From Chitinophagaceae bacterium (GTDB lineage: Bacteria; Bacteroidota; Bacteroidia; Chitinophagales; Chitinophagaceae): a stretch of 13,200 bases of DNA. Positions 1 to 8,819 of the stretch are shown here, piece after piece. The notes under the pieces are model-generated. The model ran no database searches, was not told the origin of the DNA, and saw nothing but the letters and a program-made list of their open reading frames with translations. The position numbers and the translations under genes are program-made. The stretch covers positions 1-13,200 of the forward strand of contig JANYEU010000065.1 in the NCBI GenBank assembly GCA_025362915.1, given 5' to 3'. Numbering within the stretch: position 1 is the stretch's first letter; every line of letters starts with the position of its first letter.

Positions 1-2
1 CA

Positions 3-3000
3 CCAATTAGCTCTGGAATAACTGTAATTAGTTATTCTTATACTAATCCAACTTATGGTTGCATAAATTCTTCTGTTGATACTGTAACTGTAAACCCTGT
101 ACCAGTAGTTGGTGCAGTTACCGGAAATTCCAGTATATGTAACGGAAGCCTCCTTACAGTTGCAGATACATCTGTAACAGGAAGTTGGTCAAGTTCAAAT
201 GTAAATATTGCAACCATTGATAATGCAGGAATAGTTACGCCAGTTGCTTCTGGCAAGGACACTATAGCGTATACAGTTACTTTCCCAATTACTAATTGCA
301 GTACTAAACAAATTTTACCAATAACTGTAAATGCAACTCCTTTAGCTTCATTTTCAGTAAATAAATCATCTCAGTGTTTTAGTGGGAATTACTTTGTGTT
401 TACCAACACTAGTACTATCAGTGCAGGATCTATAAGCAGTGTTTGGACAATAGATGGTAAAACATTTAATTCTATTAGCCCTACTTATTCATTTAGTTCG
501 GCGGGTATCTATATTGTTAAGTTGGTAATAACAAGTACTTCAGGTTGTATGGATAGTACAACTCAGACTCTGACTATTAGCCCTCAATCTAACCCCTCAT
601 TTACAATTAATACTGTAAGTCAATGCTTAACTGGAAATAGTTTCAGTTTCACAAACAATTCTACTATAAGTAGCGGTTCTGATACATATAGTTGGAGTTT
701 TGGAGACGGTACTTCATCTAGTTCAACTAGTCCAACACACGCTTATACCAAGGCAAACTCCTACACTGTTCAATTAAATACAATAAGCGACCAAGGTTGT
801 TTGGATAGTGTTACTCAATCTGTCACTACAATAGCCAATGTTACACCTTCGGTGTCAATAAAAGCTACATCAACAAGCATTTGTACTGGTACAAACGTTG
901 TGTTCACTGCCACTCCTGTAAATGGAGGCGCAACACCAGGCTTTGAATGGTTCAAGAACGGAACAAGTGTAGGAACAGGTGTTACCTATAGTGATAATGC
1001 ACTTGTAAATGGTGATTCTGTTTACTGCATTCTAACAACTAGTGCTGCTTGTTATACTACTCTAACAGCTCAAAGCAGTAAGATTGTTATCGCGGTGGCA
1101 TCTTATGTTTTACCAACCGTAACAATTTCAACACCTACAAATAGTATTTGCGCTGGTACAAGTGCAACATTTACTGCTTTACCAACAAATGGCGGCTCTA
1201 CACCTGCCTATCAATGGATGGTAAATAGCAAGAATGTTGGTACAGGCCTAACTTACACATCTAGCACATTCGCTGATAAAGATGTTGTAACATGCACACT
1301 TACTAGCAGTGTAAGTTGTGTATTGGCTAGAAGTGTAAATAGTAATTCAATTGCTTTAACTGTAAAATCTGCTACTACTTCTGCTACCAATCACTCAATA
1401 TGCGCAGGAGAGTCTTACACCTTTAATGGTACTACTTACGACAGTGCTGGAACTTATACCACTCATTTGAAAAACTCAGTTGGTTGCGACAGTGCTGCTA
1501 CTTTGATATTGGCTGTTAAATATCCTACAACATCTGTTACAAAGGCAAGCGTTTGTTTAGGTAGTTCATATCTTTTCAATGGTACTACCTACACCAAGGG
1601 TGGTACATACACCTACCTGACCAAGAATACAGTGGGTTGTGACAGTACTGCCACTTTAGTATTGACAGTAAATAACCCATCAACTTCATCTACAAGCATT
1701 ACGGCATGTAGCAATTACACATGGAATGGCACTACTTACAACAAGAGTGGTACTTATACTTTCTGGGCGAAAAATGCTGTTGGCTGTGATAGCACTGCAA
1801 CATTATTATTGACTGTGAATTATCCATCAGTCTCTTCTACAAGCATTACGGCATGTAGCAGCTACACATGGAATGGTACTACTTATACAAAGAGTGGTAG
1901 TTATACTTACCTCACAAAGAATGCACTAGGTTGCGATAGCACTGCGACATTGTTGTTGACAGTGAATTATCCATCAACTTCTACTACAACCATTACCGCA
2001 TGTAGCAGTTACACATGGAATGGTATTACTTACACCAAAAGTGGTAGTAATATTTACTTGAGCAGGAATGCAGTTGGTTGCGATAGTACAGCTACATTAT
2101 TGTTGACTGTAAATTATCCATCAACATCATTTGCACGTATTACAGCATGTAGCAGTTATACATGGAATGGTACAACTTATACTAAGGGCGGTACTTACAC
2201 CTATCTAACTAAGAATGCAGTTGGTTGTGATAGTACGGCTACGTTGGCCTTGACAATTAATCAACCATCAGTTTCTTCTACAAGTATCACCGCATGTAGT
2301 AGTTATATATGGAATGCAACTACCTTTACCACTAGTGGTACATACACTTACTTGACTAAGAATGTAGCTGGTTGTGATAGTATTGCTACATTAGTATTGA
2401 CAGTAAATTATCCATCAACCTCTACCACAAACATTACACAGTGTAGCAGTTATACATGGAATGGTATTAATTATACCAAGAGCGGTACATATACTTACCT
2501 GACAAAAAATGCTGTTAGTTGTGATAGCACTGCAACATTATTGTTAACAGTAAATTATCCATCAACATCTTCTACAAGCATTACAGCATGTAGCAGTTAT
2601 ACTTGGAATGGTATTACTTATACCAAGAGCGGTACATACACCTATTTGACAAAGAATGTATTGGGTTGCGACAGCACTGCAACTTTGTTGTTGACAGTAA
2701 ATTATCCATCTACTTCTTCTACAAGTATTATTGCATGTAGTAGTTATCAATGGAATGGTACTACTTATGTTAGGAGTGGTACATATACTTACCTGACTAA
2801 AAATATTTTTGGTTGCGACAGCACCGCCACATTGGTGTTGACAATAAATCAACCTTCAACATCATCTACAAGTATTACCGCATGTAGCAGCTACACATGG
2901 AATGGTACTACCTATACCAAGAGTGGTACTTATACTTATTTAACCAAGAATGCTGTAGGTTGTGATAGTACAGCTTCGTTGGTTTTGACTGTTAATTATC

Positions 3001-6000
3001 CATCAACATCTTCTACAAGCATTACCGCATGTAGTAGTTATACATGGAATGGTATTACTTACACAAAGAGTGGAACATATACCTACCTAACCAAGAATGC
3101 TGTTGGTTGCGATAGCACAGCCTCATTATTGTTGACAGTAAATTATCCATCAACTTCTTCTACAAGCATTACAGCATGTAGCAGTTATACATGGAATGGC
3201 ATTACTTACACTAAAAGTGGAACATATACCTACCTAACTAAGAATGCTGTTGGTTGCGATAGTACAGCTTCGTTGGTTTTGACTGTTAATTATCCATCAA
3301 CATCTTCTACAAGCATTACAGCATGTAGCAGTTATACATGGAATGGCACTGCTTACACAACAAGTGGTACATATAGCTACTTGACTAAAAATTCAGTTGG
3401 TTGCGATAGTACTGCTACATTGATTTTGACAGTTAATTATCCATCAACATCCACTACAAGCATTATCGCATGTAGTAGTTACACTTGGAATGCAATTACA
3501 TACACCAAGAGCGGTATATATACTTACCTAACTAAGAATGCTATAGGTTGTGATAGTACAGCTAAGTTGTTGTTGACAGTAAATTATCCATCATCATCTA
3601 TTACTAAAGCAAGTATCTGCGCTGGTAGTACCTATTCATTCAACGGTAAGACTTATGATAGTGCTGGAACTTATGTTTCCCATCTTACCAATGCAGTAGG
3701 TTGTGATAGTGCTGCTACATTGATATTATCAGTAAGGTACCCTACTACATCAACTACAACGGCAAGTATTTGTGCGGGTAGTACTTATTTATTCAATGGT
3801 AAGACCTACGACAGTGCTGGAACTTATGTATCAAATTTGACAAATGCAGTAGGTTGTGATAGTGTTGCTACTTTGGTATTGGGTGTTAGATATCCAACCC
3901 AATCAATAACAAATGTGAATTTATGTCCTAATTCATTACCATACACTTGGAATGGATTGACTTTTACTGGATCAGGTATCCAAACAGCTCACCTACTAAA
4001 TGCAGTAGGTTGTGATAGTGCTGCAACTCTAGTAGTAAAAGTAAATCAACCATCAACATCTGTAACTAAACTAAGTATCTGTTCTGATGCGTTGCCTTAC
4101 AGTTGGAATGGTCTTACATTTACAGGAGCAGGTTCTCTAACCGCGCACCTAAACAATGCAGTAGGCTGTGATAGTGCTGCTACCTTGGTATTGTCAGTTA
4201 ATCCAGTTACTACTTCTACAGCTAGTATCAGTATATGTCCTAGTGCATTGCCTTACGCATGGAATGGCTTGACATTCAATGGAGCCGGTACACAAACTGC
4301 TCATTTAACAAATAGTACTGGTTGTGATAGTGCTGCTACTTTGGTATTGTCACTAAAAGCAACAACTGCATCAACTACTACAGCTAGTGTATGTGCTGGC
4401 GTCTCTTACACATTTAATGGTAAAACTTACGATAGCACTGGAACTTATGTAGCTAATTTGACTAATGCAGTCGGTTGTGATAGTATTGCAACACTAGTAT
4501 TGACGGTTAAATATCCTACTACATCAACTTCAACGGTTAGTATTTGTGCAGGAAATGGATACAACTTCAATGGTACTGTTTACGATAGTACGGGAACTTA
4601 TGTATCACATTTAACAAATGTTGCTGGTTGTGATAGCGTTGCAAATTTGGTATTATCTGTAAAATACCCAAGTTCATCAATTACAACTGCAAGTATAGAT
4701 TCTGGTAATACTTACACATTTAATGGTATAGTTTACAGCACACCTGGTACTTATATTGCACATTTGGGTAATAGTGTTGGTTGTGATAGTATTGCTAAAT
4801 TGATATTGACGGTTGTAAACCCAACTTCATCTACAACTATTGCCAGTATTTGTGCAGGTAGCAGTTATATCTATAGTGGAAAGGCGTACGATACTACCGG
4901 TACTTATGTAAATCATTACAAGAATGCTGGTGGAGCGGATAGTACTACAACGTTGATATTAACAGTAAATGTTCCTACTTCTTCAACTACCATAGCAAGT
5001 ATTTGCGCAGGAGTTGGTTACACTTTTAACGGAACAAATTATGATAGTGCAGGTACATACACTACGCATCTAACAAACAGTATGGGTTGTGATAGTGTTG
5101 CTACATTAGTAATAACTGTTAAATATCCAACTTCGTCAATTACTGCTGCAAGTATCTGTGTAGGTGGTAGCTATACTTTCAATGGAACAAGTTACACCGC
5201 GGCTGGAACATATAATGTACATTTCACTAATGATGTAACTTGTGATAGCATCGCTACCTTGGTGTTAACTGTTAATACGCCAAGTGCGTCAACAACAACT
5301 GCAAGTATTTGTGCTGGTGGTACTTATTTCTTCAATGGTACAAGTTACGATAGTGCAGGAACGTATGGTTCTCACCTGACTAGTTCAGTAGGTTGCGACA
5401 GTGTTGCAACATTGGCATTGACTGTTAAATATCCAAGTGTGTCAACTATAACTGCTAGTATTTGTGCAGGTAGCTCTTATTTCTTCAATGGATTGGTTTA
5501 TGATAGTACAGGAACTTATGTTTCTCATTTAACAAATACTGCTGGATGCGATAGTGTTGCTACGTTGATATTAACCGTTAAATATCCAAGTGTATCAACT
5601 ACTAATATGGGCATTTGTTCTGGTAGTTCTTACCTCTTCAATGGTACTGCTTATGATAGTGCGGGTATTTATACATCCCACTTTGTAAATTCGGTTGGTT
5701 GCGATAGTGTTGCTACATTGGTATTGACTGTGAATTATCCAACTACATCAACTACTACAGCAAGTATTTGCACTGGTAGCAATTATACATTCAATGGTAC
5801 TAGTTATGATAGTGCAGGAACTTACGTTTCTCATTTATCAAATGTATCAGGTTGCGATAGTATTGCTACCTTAATATTGACTATTAAGTCTTCGAGTTCA
5901 TCTATCACCACAACAAGTATCTGTGCTGGCAATAGTTATACATTCAATGGTATTGCTTATGATAGTGCAGGAACTTATGTTTCTCACTTAACTGGAGCTG

Positions 6001-7040
6001 CAGGTTGCGATAGTATAGCCACATTGGCATTGACCGTCAATTATCCAAGTTCATCAATCACAACGGCAAGCATCTGTGCTGGTAGTAGCTATACATTCAA
6101 TGGTACTACTTATGATAGTGCGGGAACTTATGTTTCTCATCTAACCAATATGGTGGGTTGTGATAGTGTTGCTACTTTGGTATTGGCTGTTAAATATTCC
6201 AGTTCATCAATTACAAATGCAAATATTTGTGCAGGTAGTAGCTACACATTCAATGGTACCGCTTACGATAGTGCTGGAACATACAATGTTCATTTAACCA
6301 ATGCAGCAACTTGTGATAGCATTGCGACCTTAGTGTTGACTGTAAATATTGCTACTTCATCAACCACACTGGCTTCAATAAATGCAGGAGGTACTTATAC
6401 ATTCAATGGTGTTGTTTACGATAGTGCCGGTACTTACACTGCCCATCTAGGCAATGCCTCAGGATGTGATAGCATAGCCACTTTGACACTAACTAGTACT
6501 GTTCCGGTAACGTTGAAATCATTCTCTGGTTATTATCAGTCTGGGGCTACAGCTCTAACTTGGTCAACTGCTACTGAATTAAACACTTCACATTATGTGG
6601 TTCAACGTAGCACTAACGGAATTGACTTTGTAACTGTAAAATCTGTTTCTGCTTTGAGCAAGCTATCAGGTGCAACTTACAATTACTCAGATTTGGTTAG
6701 CACTACAGGTAAGTTATATTACAGACTGCAAGTGGTAGATAAGAGCGGTGCTTCTACATACAGCAAAACAGTTGTTATAACAATTGGTGCTGGATATTCA
6801 TTCTCTCTTTATCCAAACCCTGTTAGAAATACACTTACATTACATGTAGATAATAACAAGGCAGAAGATGTTACCCTGCAAGTAATTAGTATGTTAGGCA
6901 AGGTTGTACATCAACAACAGGCTCACTTAAATGCTGGTATTACTGATGTTTCTTTAGATGTTGCCAATTATGCACAAGGAAGTTACATAGTGGTTATCAA
7001 GGGTGATACAGTTCAACAAAAACAATTCATTAAGTTGTAA
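3..7040 (+). CDS. Giant T9SS-exported repeat adhesin-like protein (5' end outside window)
   Basis: The frame is open from the left edge without a stop, so the 2345 residues seen are only the C-terminal part; the GTG at 396 is internal, not the start. Residue n begins at base 3n. In order: BIG2-like segment (about 38-111); two PKD-like domains (about 117-281, the second with a classic W-S-F-G-D-G-T motif); two Ig-like domains (about 283-456), each with an S-I-C-x-G-T motif and a later Cys; 34 tandem modules (457-2167) usually carrying two Cys and ending in G-C-D-S-x-A-T-L; an FN3-like domain (2168-2263, W-S-T-A-T-E-L-N and Y-Y-R-L motifs); and a type A T9SS sorting domain (2267-2345, Y-P-N-P-V start, G-S-Y and K-Q-F-I-K-L end). 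Known of the family: such tails direct passage through the outer membrane and surface attachment. Inferred role: surface adhesin or matrix protein; the ligand is unknown. Downstream genes include a second cargo and PorP/SprF and PorE-like partners. Confidence 0.93.
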   Translation, partial: PISSGITVISYSYTNPTYGCINSSVDTVTVNPVPVVGAVTGNSSICNGSLLTVADTSVTGSWSSSNVNIATIDNAGIVTPVASGKDTIAYTVTFPITNCSTKQILPITVNATPLASFSVNKSSQCFSGNYFVFTNTSTISAGSISSVWTIDGKTFNSISPTYSFSSAGIYIVKLVITSTSGCMDSTTQTLTISPQSNPSFTINTVSQCLTGNSFSFTNNSTISSGSDTYSWSFGDGTSSSSTSPTHAYTKANSYTVQLNTISDQGCLDSVTQSVTTIANVTPSVSIKATSTSICTGTNVVFTATPVNGGATPGFEWFKNGTSVGTGVTYSDNALVNGDSVYCILTTSAACYTTLTAQSSKIVIAVASYVLPTVTISTPTNSICAGTSATFTALPTNGGSTPAYQWMVNSKNVGTGLTYTSSTFADKDVVTCTLTSSVSCVLARSVNSNSIALTVKSATTSATNHSICAGESYTFNGTTYDSAGTYTTHLKNSVGCDSAATLILAVKYPTTSVTKASVCLGSSYLFNGTTYTKGGTYTYLTKNTVGCDSTATLVLTVNNPSTSSTSITACSNYTWNGTTYNKSGTYTFWAKNAVGCDSTATLLLTVNYPSVSSTSITACSSYTWNGTTYTKSGSYTYLTKNALGCDSTATLLLTVNYPSTSTTTITACSSYTWNGITYTKSGSNIYLSRNAVGCDSTATLLLTVNYPSTSFARITACSSYTWNGTTYTKGGTYTYLTKNAVGCDSTATLALTINQPSVSSTSITACSSYIWNATTFTTSGTYTYLTKNVAGCDSIATLVLTVNYPSTSTTNITQCSSYTWNGINYTKSGTYTYLTKNAVSCDSTATLLLTVNYPSTSSTSITACSSYTWNGITYTKSGTYTYLTKNVLGCDSTATLLLTVNYPSTSSTSIIACSSYQWNGTTYVRSGTYTYLTKNIFGCDSTATLVLTINQPSTSSTSITACSSYTWNGTTYTKSGTYTYLTKNAVGCDSTASLVLTVNYPSTSSTSITACSSYTWNGITYTKSGTYTYLTKNAVGCDSTASLLLTVNYPSTSSTSITACSSYTWNGITYTKSGTYTYLTKNAVGCDSTASLVLTVNYPSTSSTSITACSSYTWNGTAYTTSGTYSYLTKNSVGCDSTATLILTVNYPSTSTTSIIACSSYTWNAITYTKSGIYTYLTKNAIGCDSTAKLLLTVNYPSSSITKASICAGSTYSFNGKTYDSAGTYVSHLTNAVGCDSAATLILSVRYPTTSTTTASICAGSTYLFNGKTYDSAGTYVSNLTNAVGCDSVATLVLGVRYPTQSITNVNLCPNSLPYTWNGLTFTGSGIQTAHLLNAVGCDSAATLVVKVNQPSTSVTKLSICSDALPYSWNGLTFTGAGSLTAHLNNAVGCDSAATLVLSVNPVTTSTASISICPSALPYAWNGLTFNGAGTQTAHLTNSTGCDSAATLVLSLKATTASTTTASVCAGVSYTFNGKTYDSTGTYVANLTNAVGCDSIATLVLTVKYPTTSTSTVSICAGNGYNFNGTVYDSTGTYVSHLTNVAGCDSVANLVLSVKYPSSSITTASIDSGNTYTFNGIVYSTPGTYIAHLGNSVGCDSIAKLILTVVNPTSSTTIASICAGSSYIYSGKAYDTTGTYVNHYKNAGGADSTTTLILTVNVPTSSTTIASICAGVGYTFNGTNYDSAGTYTTHLTNSMGCDSVATLVITVKYPTSSITAASICVGGSYTFNGTSYTAAGTYNVHFTNDVTCDSIATLVLTVNTPSASTTTASICAGGTYFFNGTSYDSAGTYGSHLTSSVGCDSVATLALTVKYPSVSTITASICAGSSYFFNGLVYDSTGTYVSHLTNTAGCDSVATLILTVKYPSVSTTNMGICSGSSYLFNGTAYDSAGIYTSHFVNSVGCDSVATLVLTVNYPTTSTTTASICTGSNYTFNGTSYDSAGTYVSHLSNVSGCDSIATLILTIKSSSSSITTTSICAGNSYTFNGIAYDSAGTYVSHLTGAAGCDSIATLALTVNYPSSSITTASICAGSSYTFNGTTYDSAGTYVSHLTNMVGCDSVATLVLAVKYSSSSITNANICAGSSYTFNGTAYDSAGTYNVHLTNAATCDSIATLVLTVNIATSSTTLASINAGGTYTFNGVVYDSAGTYTAHLGNASGCDSIATLTLTSTVPVTLKSFSGYYQSGATALTWSTATELNTSHYVVQRSTNGIDFVTVKSVSALSKLSGATYNYSDLVSTTGKLYYRLQVVDKSGASTYSKTVVITIGAGYSFSLYPNPVRNTLTLHVDNNKAEDVTLQVISMLGKVVHQQQAHLNAGITDVSLDVANYAQGSYIVVIKGDTVQQKQFIKL
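1371..6503 (+). repeat. 34 in-frame tandem protein modules (147/153/156-nt units)
   Basis: The module region tiles exactly: 2 units of 153 nt (1371-1676), 13 of 147 nt (1677-3587), 2 of 153 (3588-3893), 3 of 156 (3894-4361) and 14 of 153 (4362-6503). Three subtypes are visible. The 147-nt type has a C-S-S-Y-T-W-N-G front and a Y-T-Y-L-T-K-N middle. The 153-nt type has C-A-G-S-S-Y-T-F-N-G and Y-D-S-A-G-T-Y. The 156-nt type has L-P-Y-T-W-N-G-L-T-F. Nearly all share the G-C-D-S-x-A-T-L ending. Unit 2 looks chimeric, with a 153-type front and a 147-type middle. Many units are almost identical in protein but differ at synonymous sites, which suggests selection on the module fold; a few neighbours are also near-identical in DNA, which suggests recent duplication. 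Confidence 0.95.
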
Positions 7041-7062
7041 ACTTTTTGATAAGCTTTTATAA

Positions 7063-7109
7063 GAAACCCCCCTGCTTCTAGATTTAGATGGCAGGGGGTT
7101 TCCTTTTTT
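7063..7109 (+). terminator. Rho-independent terminator after the giant adhesin gene
   Basis: The arms G-AAA-CCCCCC-TGC (7063-7075) and GCA-GGGGG-TTTC (7091-7102) pair with one bulged C around a 15-nt loop and are followed by six T (7104-7109). This sits 22 bases after the stop codon, so the adhesin transcript probably ends here and the next gene needs its own promoter. Confidence 0.87.
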
Positions 7110-7136
7110 AAATGATAGCACAAGCTTAAAAAGTTG

Positions 7137-7144
7137 TTACTTTG
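7137..7144 (+). promoter_or_regulatory. Candidate -7 box for the cohesin-like gene
   Basis: TTACTTTG resembles the Bacteroidota TAnnTTTG element but is one base short between TA and TTTG. It lies just after the terminator and about 95 bases before the ATG. No convincing -33 element is visible, so support is mainly positional. Confidence 0.2.
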
Positions 7145-7240
7145 GTTACGAAAAGAGGCGATATGAATTATGGGTTAGATTGATGATCTAGTATATACCC
7201 ATCAGTTTAAAAAATTTAACCTGCAATTAAAAAATAAGCA

Positions 7241-8239
7241 ATGGAAAATAAGGCTAACAAACTAACAACGACAGCAAGTATTGTTGTAAGCATCTTGTTT
7301 TATTTTTCTGCTACTGCACAACATAGCTTGTATCTTAATTCTGTCCAAAATGGGGTCACTAGCGGAACTAATTTGGCTGTTTCGCTTCATGCAAAAGGCT
7401 TTAAGGGCATTGTAGGTATTCAGGGTTCCATTGTTTGGGATAGTACTACCTTTAAATATAATAATATTACATACGGAACAAACAGTTCGCTTCAACTCGG
7501 TGCAAGTAATTTGAACATATCTACAAATTACCTTACCTTCCTTTGGATTGATCCAGCATTAAATCCTGAATCTATTCCAGATACCAGTATCTTGTTAACC
7601 ATGAATTTTACAGTAAAGAAGAATGTGGTGGGCTATAATTCTGTGCTGCTTTCAAATTCTCCAACGCCTGTGCAAATAGCCGATAGCATTGAAATAACTC
7701 CAGTTACCCTTAAATCTTTTAGTGGTTTTTACAGCGCAGGAAATGTCAATATTTCTTGGTCAACAGCTACAGAGTTGAATGTAGCAAACTATTCAATTCA
7801 ACGTAGTATAAATGGAATTGACTTTGTAGATGTAAAGACAATTCCCGCTTTAAATAAGCTTGCAGGTGCAATCTACAATTACTCAGATGCAATCAACACT
7901 ACTGGAAAGCTATATTACAGATTACAAATAGTTGACAGGAATAGAGCATCTGTATACAGTAAAATAGTGCTATTAACGGTAGGCGAGGAATTCACATGCT
8001 CGCTTTCTCCAAACCCTGTTAAGAACAAAATACTTACATTGCATATCAATAATAACAAGTCTGAAGATGTGATTGTACAAGTGGTAAATATATTTGGCAT
8101 AGCAGTTCAGCAAAAAACGGCTCATCTATTTCCAGGCGTTAATGATATTTCATTAGGCATGATTAATTATCCAAAGGGAAGTTATTCAGTGATTATTAAA
8201 GGGACGCATATTCTACAGAAGCAATTCATTAAGCTATAG
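7241..8239 (+). CDS. Secreted cohesin-like domain protein with type A T9SS sorting tail
   Basis: 332 residues. Residues 1-26 form a signal peptide: basic N-terminus, hydrophobic core, cleavage likely at S-A-T-A-Q. Residues about 28-150 look like a cohesin/dockerin-partner beta-sandwich, with an S-G-T opening, a G-I-Q-G-S-I-V-W-D-S strand and a later T-F-L-W-I-D segment; this resemblance was judged by eye. Residues 154-248 are an FN3-like domain and 252-332 a type A T9SS sorting domain (S-P-N-P-V, G-S-Y, K-Q-F-I-K-L end). The last 178 or so residues match the giant upstream protein at roughly 60% identity in a hand alignment, so the two cargo tails share an origin. It is preceded by a strong terminator and is probably transcribed separately. 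Possible role: a surface protein that binds another component; the partner is unknown. Confidence 0.9.
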   Translation: MENKANKLTTTASIVVSILFYFSATAQHSLYLNSVQNGVTSGTNLAVSLHAKGFKGIVGIQGSIVWDSTTFKYNNITYGTNSSLQLGASNLNISTNYLTFLWIDPALNPESIPDTSILLTMNFTVKKNVVGYNSVLLSNSPTPVQIADSIEITPVTLKSFSGFYSAGNVNISWSTATELNVANYSIQRSINGIDFVDVKTIPALNKLAGAIYNYSDAINTTGKLYYRLQIVDRNRASVYSKIVLLTVGEEFTCSLSPNPVKNKILTLHINNNKSEDVIVQVVNIFGIAVQQKTAHLFPGVNDISLGMINYPKGSYSVIIKGTHILQKQFIKL

Positions 8240-8256
8240 GGTTTCTGAATCCCTAT
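8236..8256 (+). terminator. Weak hairpin at the end of the cohesin-like gene
   Basis: ATAGGG (8236-8241, containing the stop codon) pairs with CCCTAT (8251-8256) over a 9-base loop. No clear T-run follows, only a T-rich stretch, so termination here is uncertain. Confidence 0.25.
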
Positions 8257-8655
8257 TGATATTACTTTCTTCTTACCACGATCTAACCATTATTTGTTTT
8301 ATAAATGCCTGCTAGCTATTTATTTTTTATCCATTGCCCATAATTGGATGCCATTATGCCCAATTTATCATACTCTATATTACCTATCCCATATTCCATT
8401 CGTACTAGTGAAATCTTTCTTTTAGAAAAGTTATAAAATATTAATTAATACTGGTTATTTTTCAATTTACGCCAACAGGATTGTGCAGGATAGTTCTGAA
8501 TTAATAAGTAGTAATCTTGCACTGTATTTAACACGGTACGTAGGTATTAAATCTGCTGATTCGAAATTATTACAAAATGCTATATGAGTAGATACTTGCT
8601 ATTTGTCTCTTTTCTAAATCTTCTCTTCTTTTCTCATAAAATAAGTGTTCAAAGA

Positions 8656-8686
8656 TTTGTTGATATTATTTTACACAAAATATTTG
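8656..8686 (+). promoter_or_regulatory. Candidate Bacteroidota-type promoter for the PorP/SprF-PorE-like operon
   Basis: TTTG at 8656-8659, then 19 bases, then AATATTTG at 8679-8686. This matches TTTG-N19-TAnnTTTG with one mismatch in the -7 box. The start of transcription would fall near 8692, leaving a leader of about 130 bases that contains the palindrome at 8705-8724. In such AT-rich DNA chance matches are likely. Confidence 0.25.
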
Positions 8687-8704
8687 ATACAGTTAACATA
8701 TATA

Positions 8705-8724
8705 CTTGCCATTACAATGGCAAG
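8705..8724. repeat. 20-bp near-perfect palindrome
   Basis: CTTGCCATT, two bases, then AATGGCAAG: 9-bp arms without mismatch. It lies about 95 bases upstream of the PorP/SprF start. It could be an operator or a leader-RNA hairpin; nothing in the sequence decides between them. Confidence 0.6.
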
Positions 8725-8819
8725 GCACAACCTTATATTTATTCGGCACAACTTACTTCGATAACCATCGATTCTATAATTATTCACAAAGGCATTCAGA
8801 TTAATAACATAGAAGCATT

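Larger units (their letters stand above)
8240..8819. other. AT-rich intergenic region before the PorP/SprF gene
   Basis: These 580 bases hold no recognisable gene. A 79-codon frame at 8584-8823 overlaps the next ATG but has no family features and AT-driven composition. A short AATTGG/CCAATT dyad lies at 8342-8365, an AT-only-like stretch near 8430-8455 and a 20-bp palindrome at 8705-8724. The length suggests a separately controlled transcription unit starts here. Confidence 0.6.

Noticed and set aside
396..398. GTG as start codon of the giant gene
   Set aside because: The same frame is open and domain-rich (BIG2-like) all the way to the left edge, and no signal peptide follows the GTG.
2562..2852. 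96-codon minus strand frame inside the adhesin
   Set aside because: An antisense shadow of the 147-nt repeats; it simply repeats with them.
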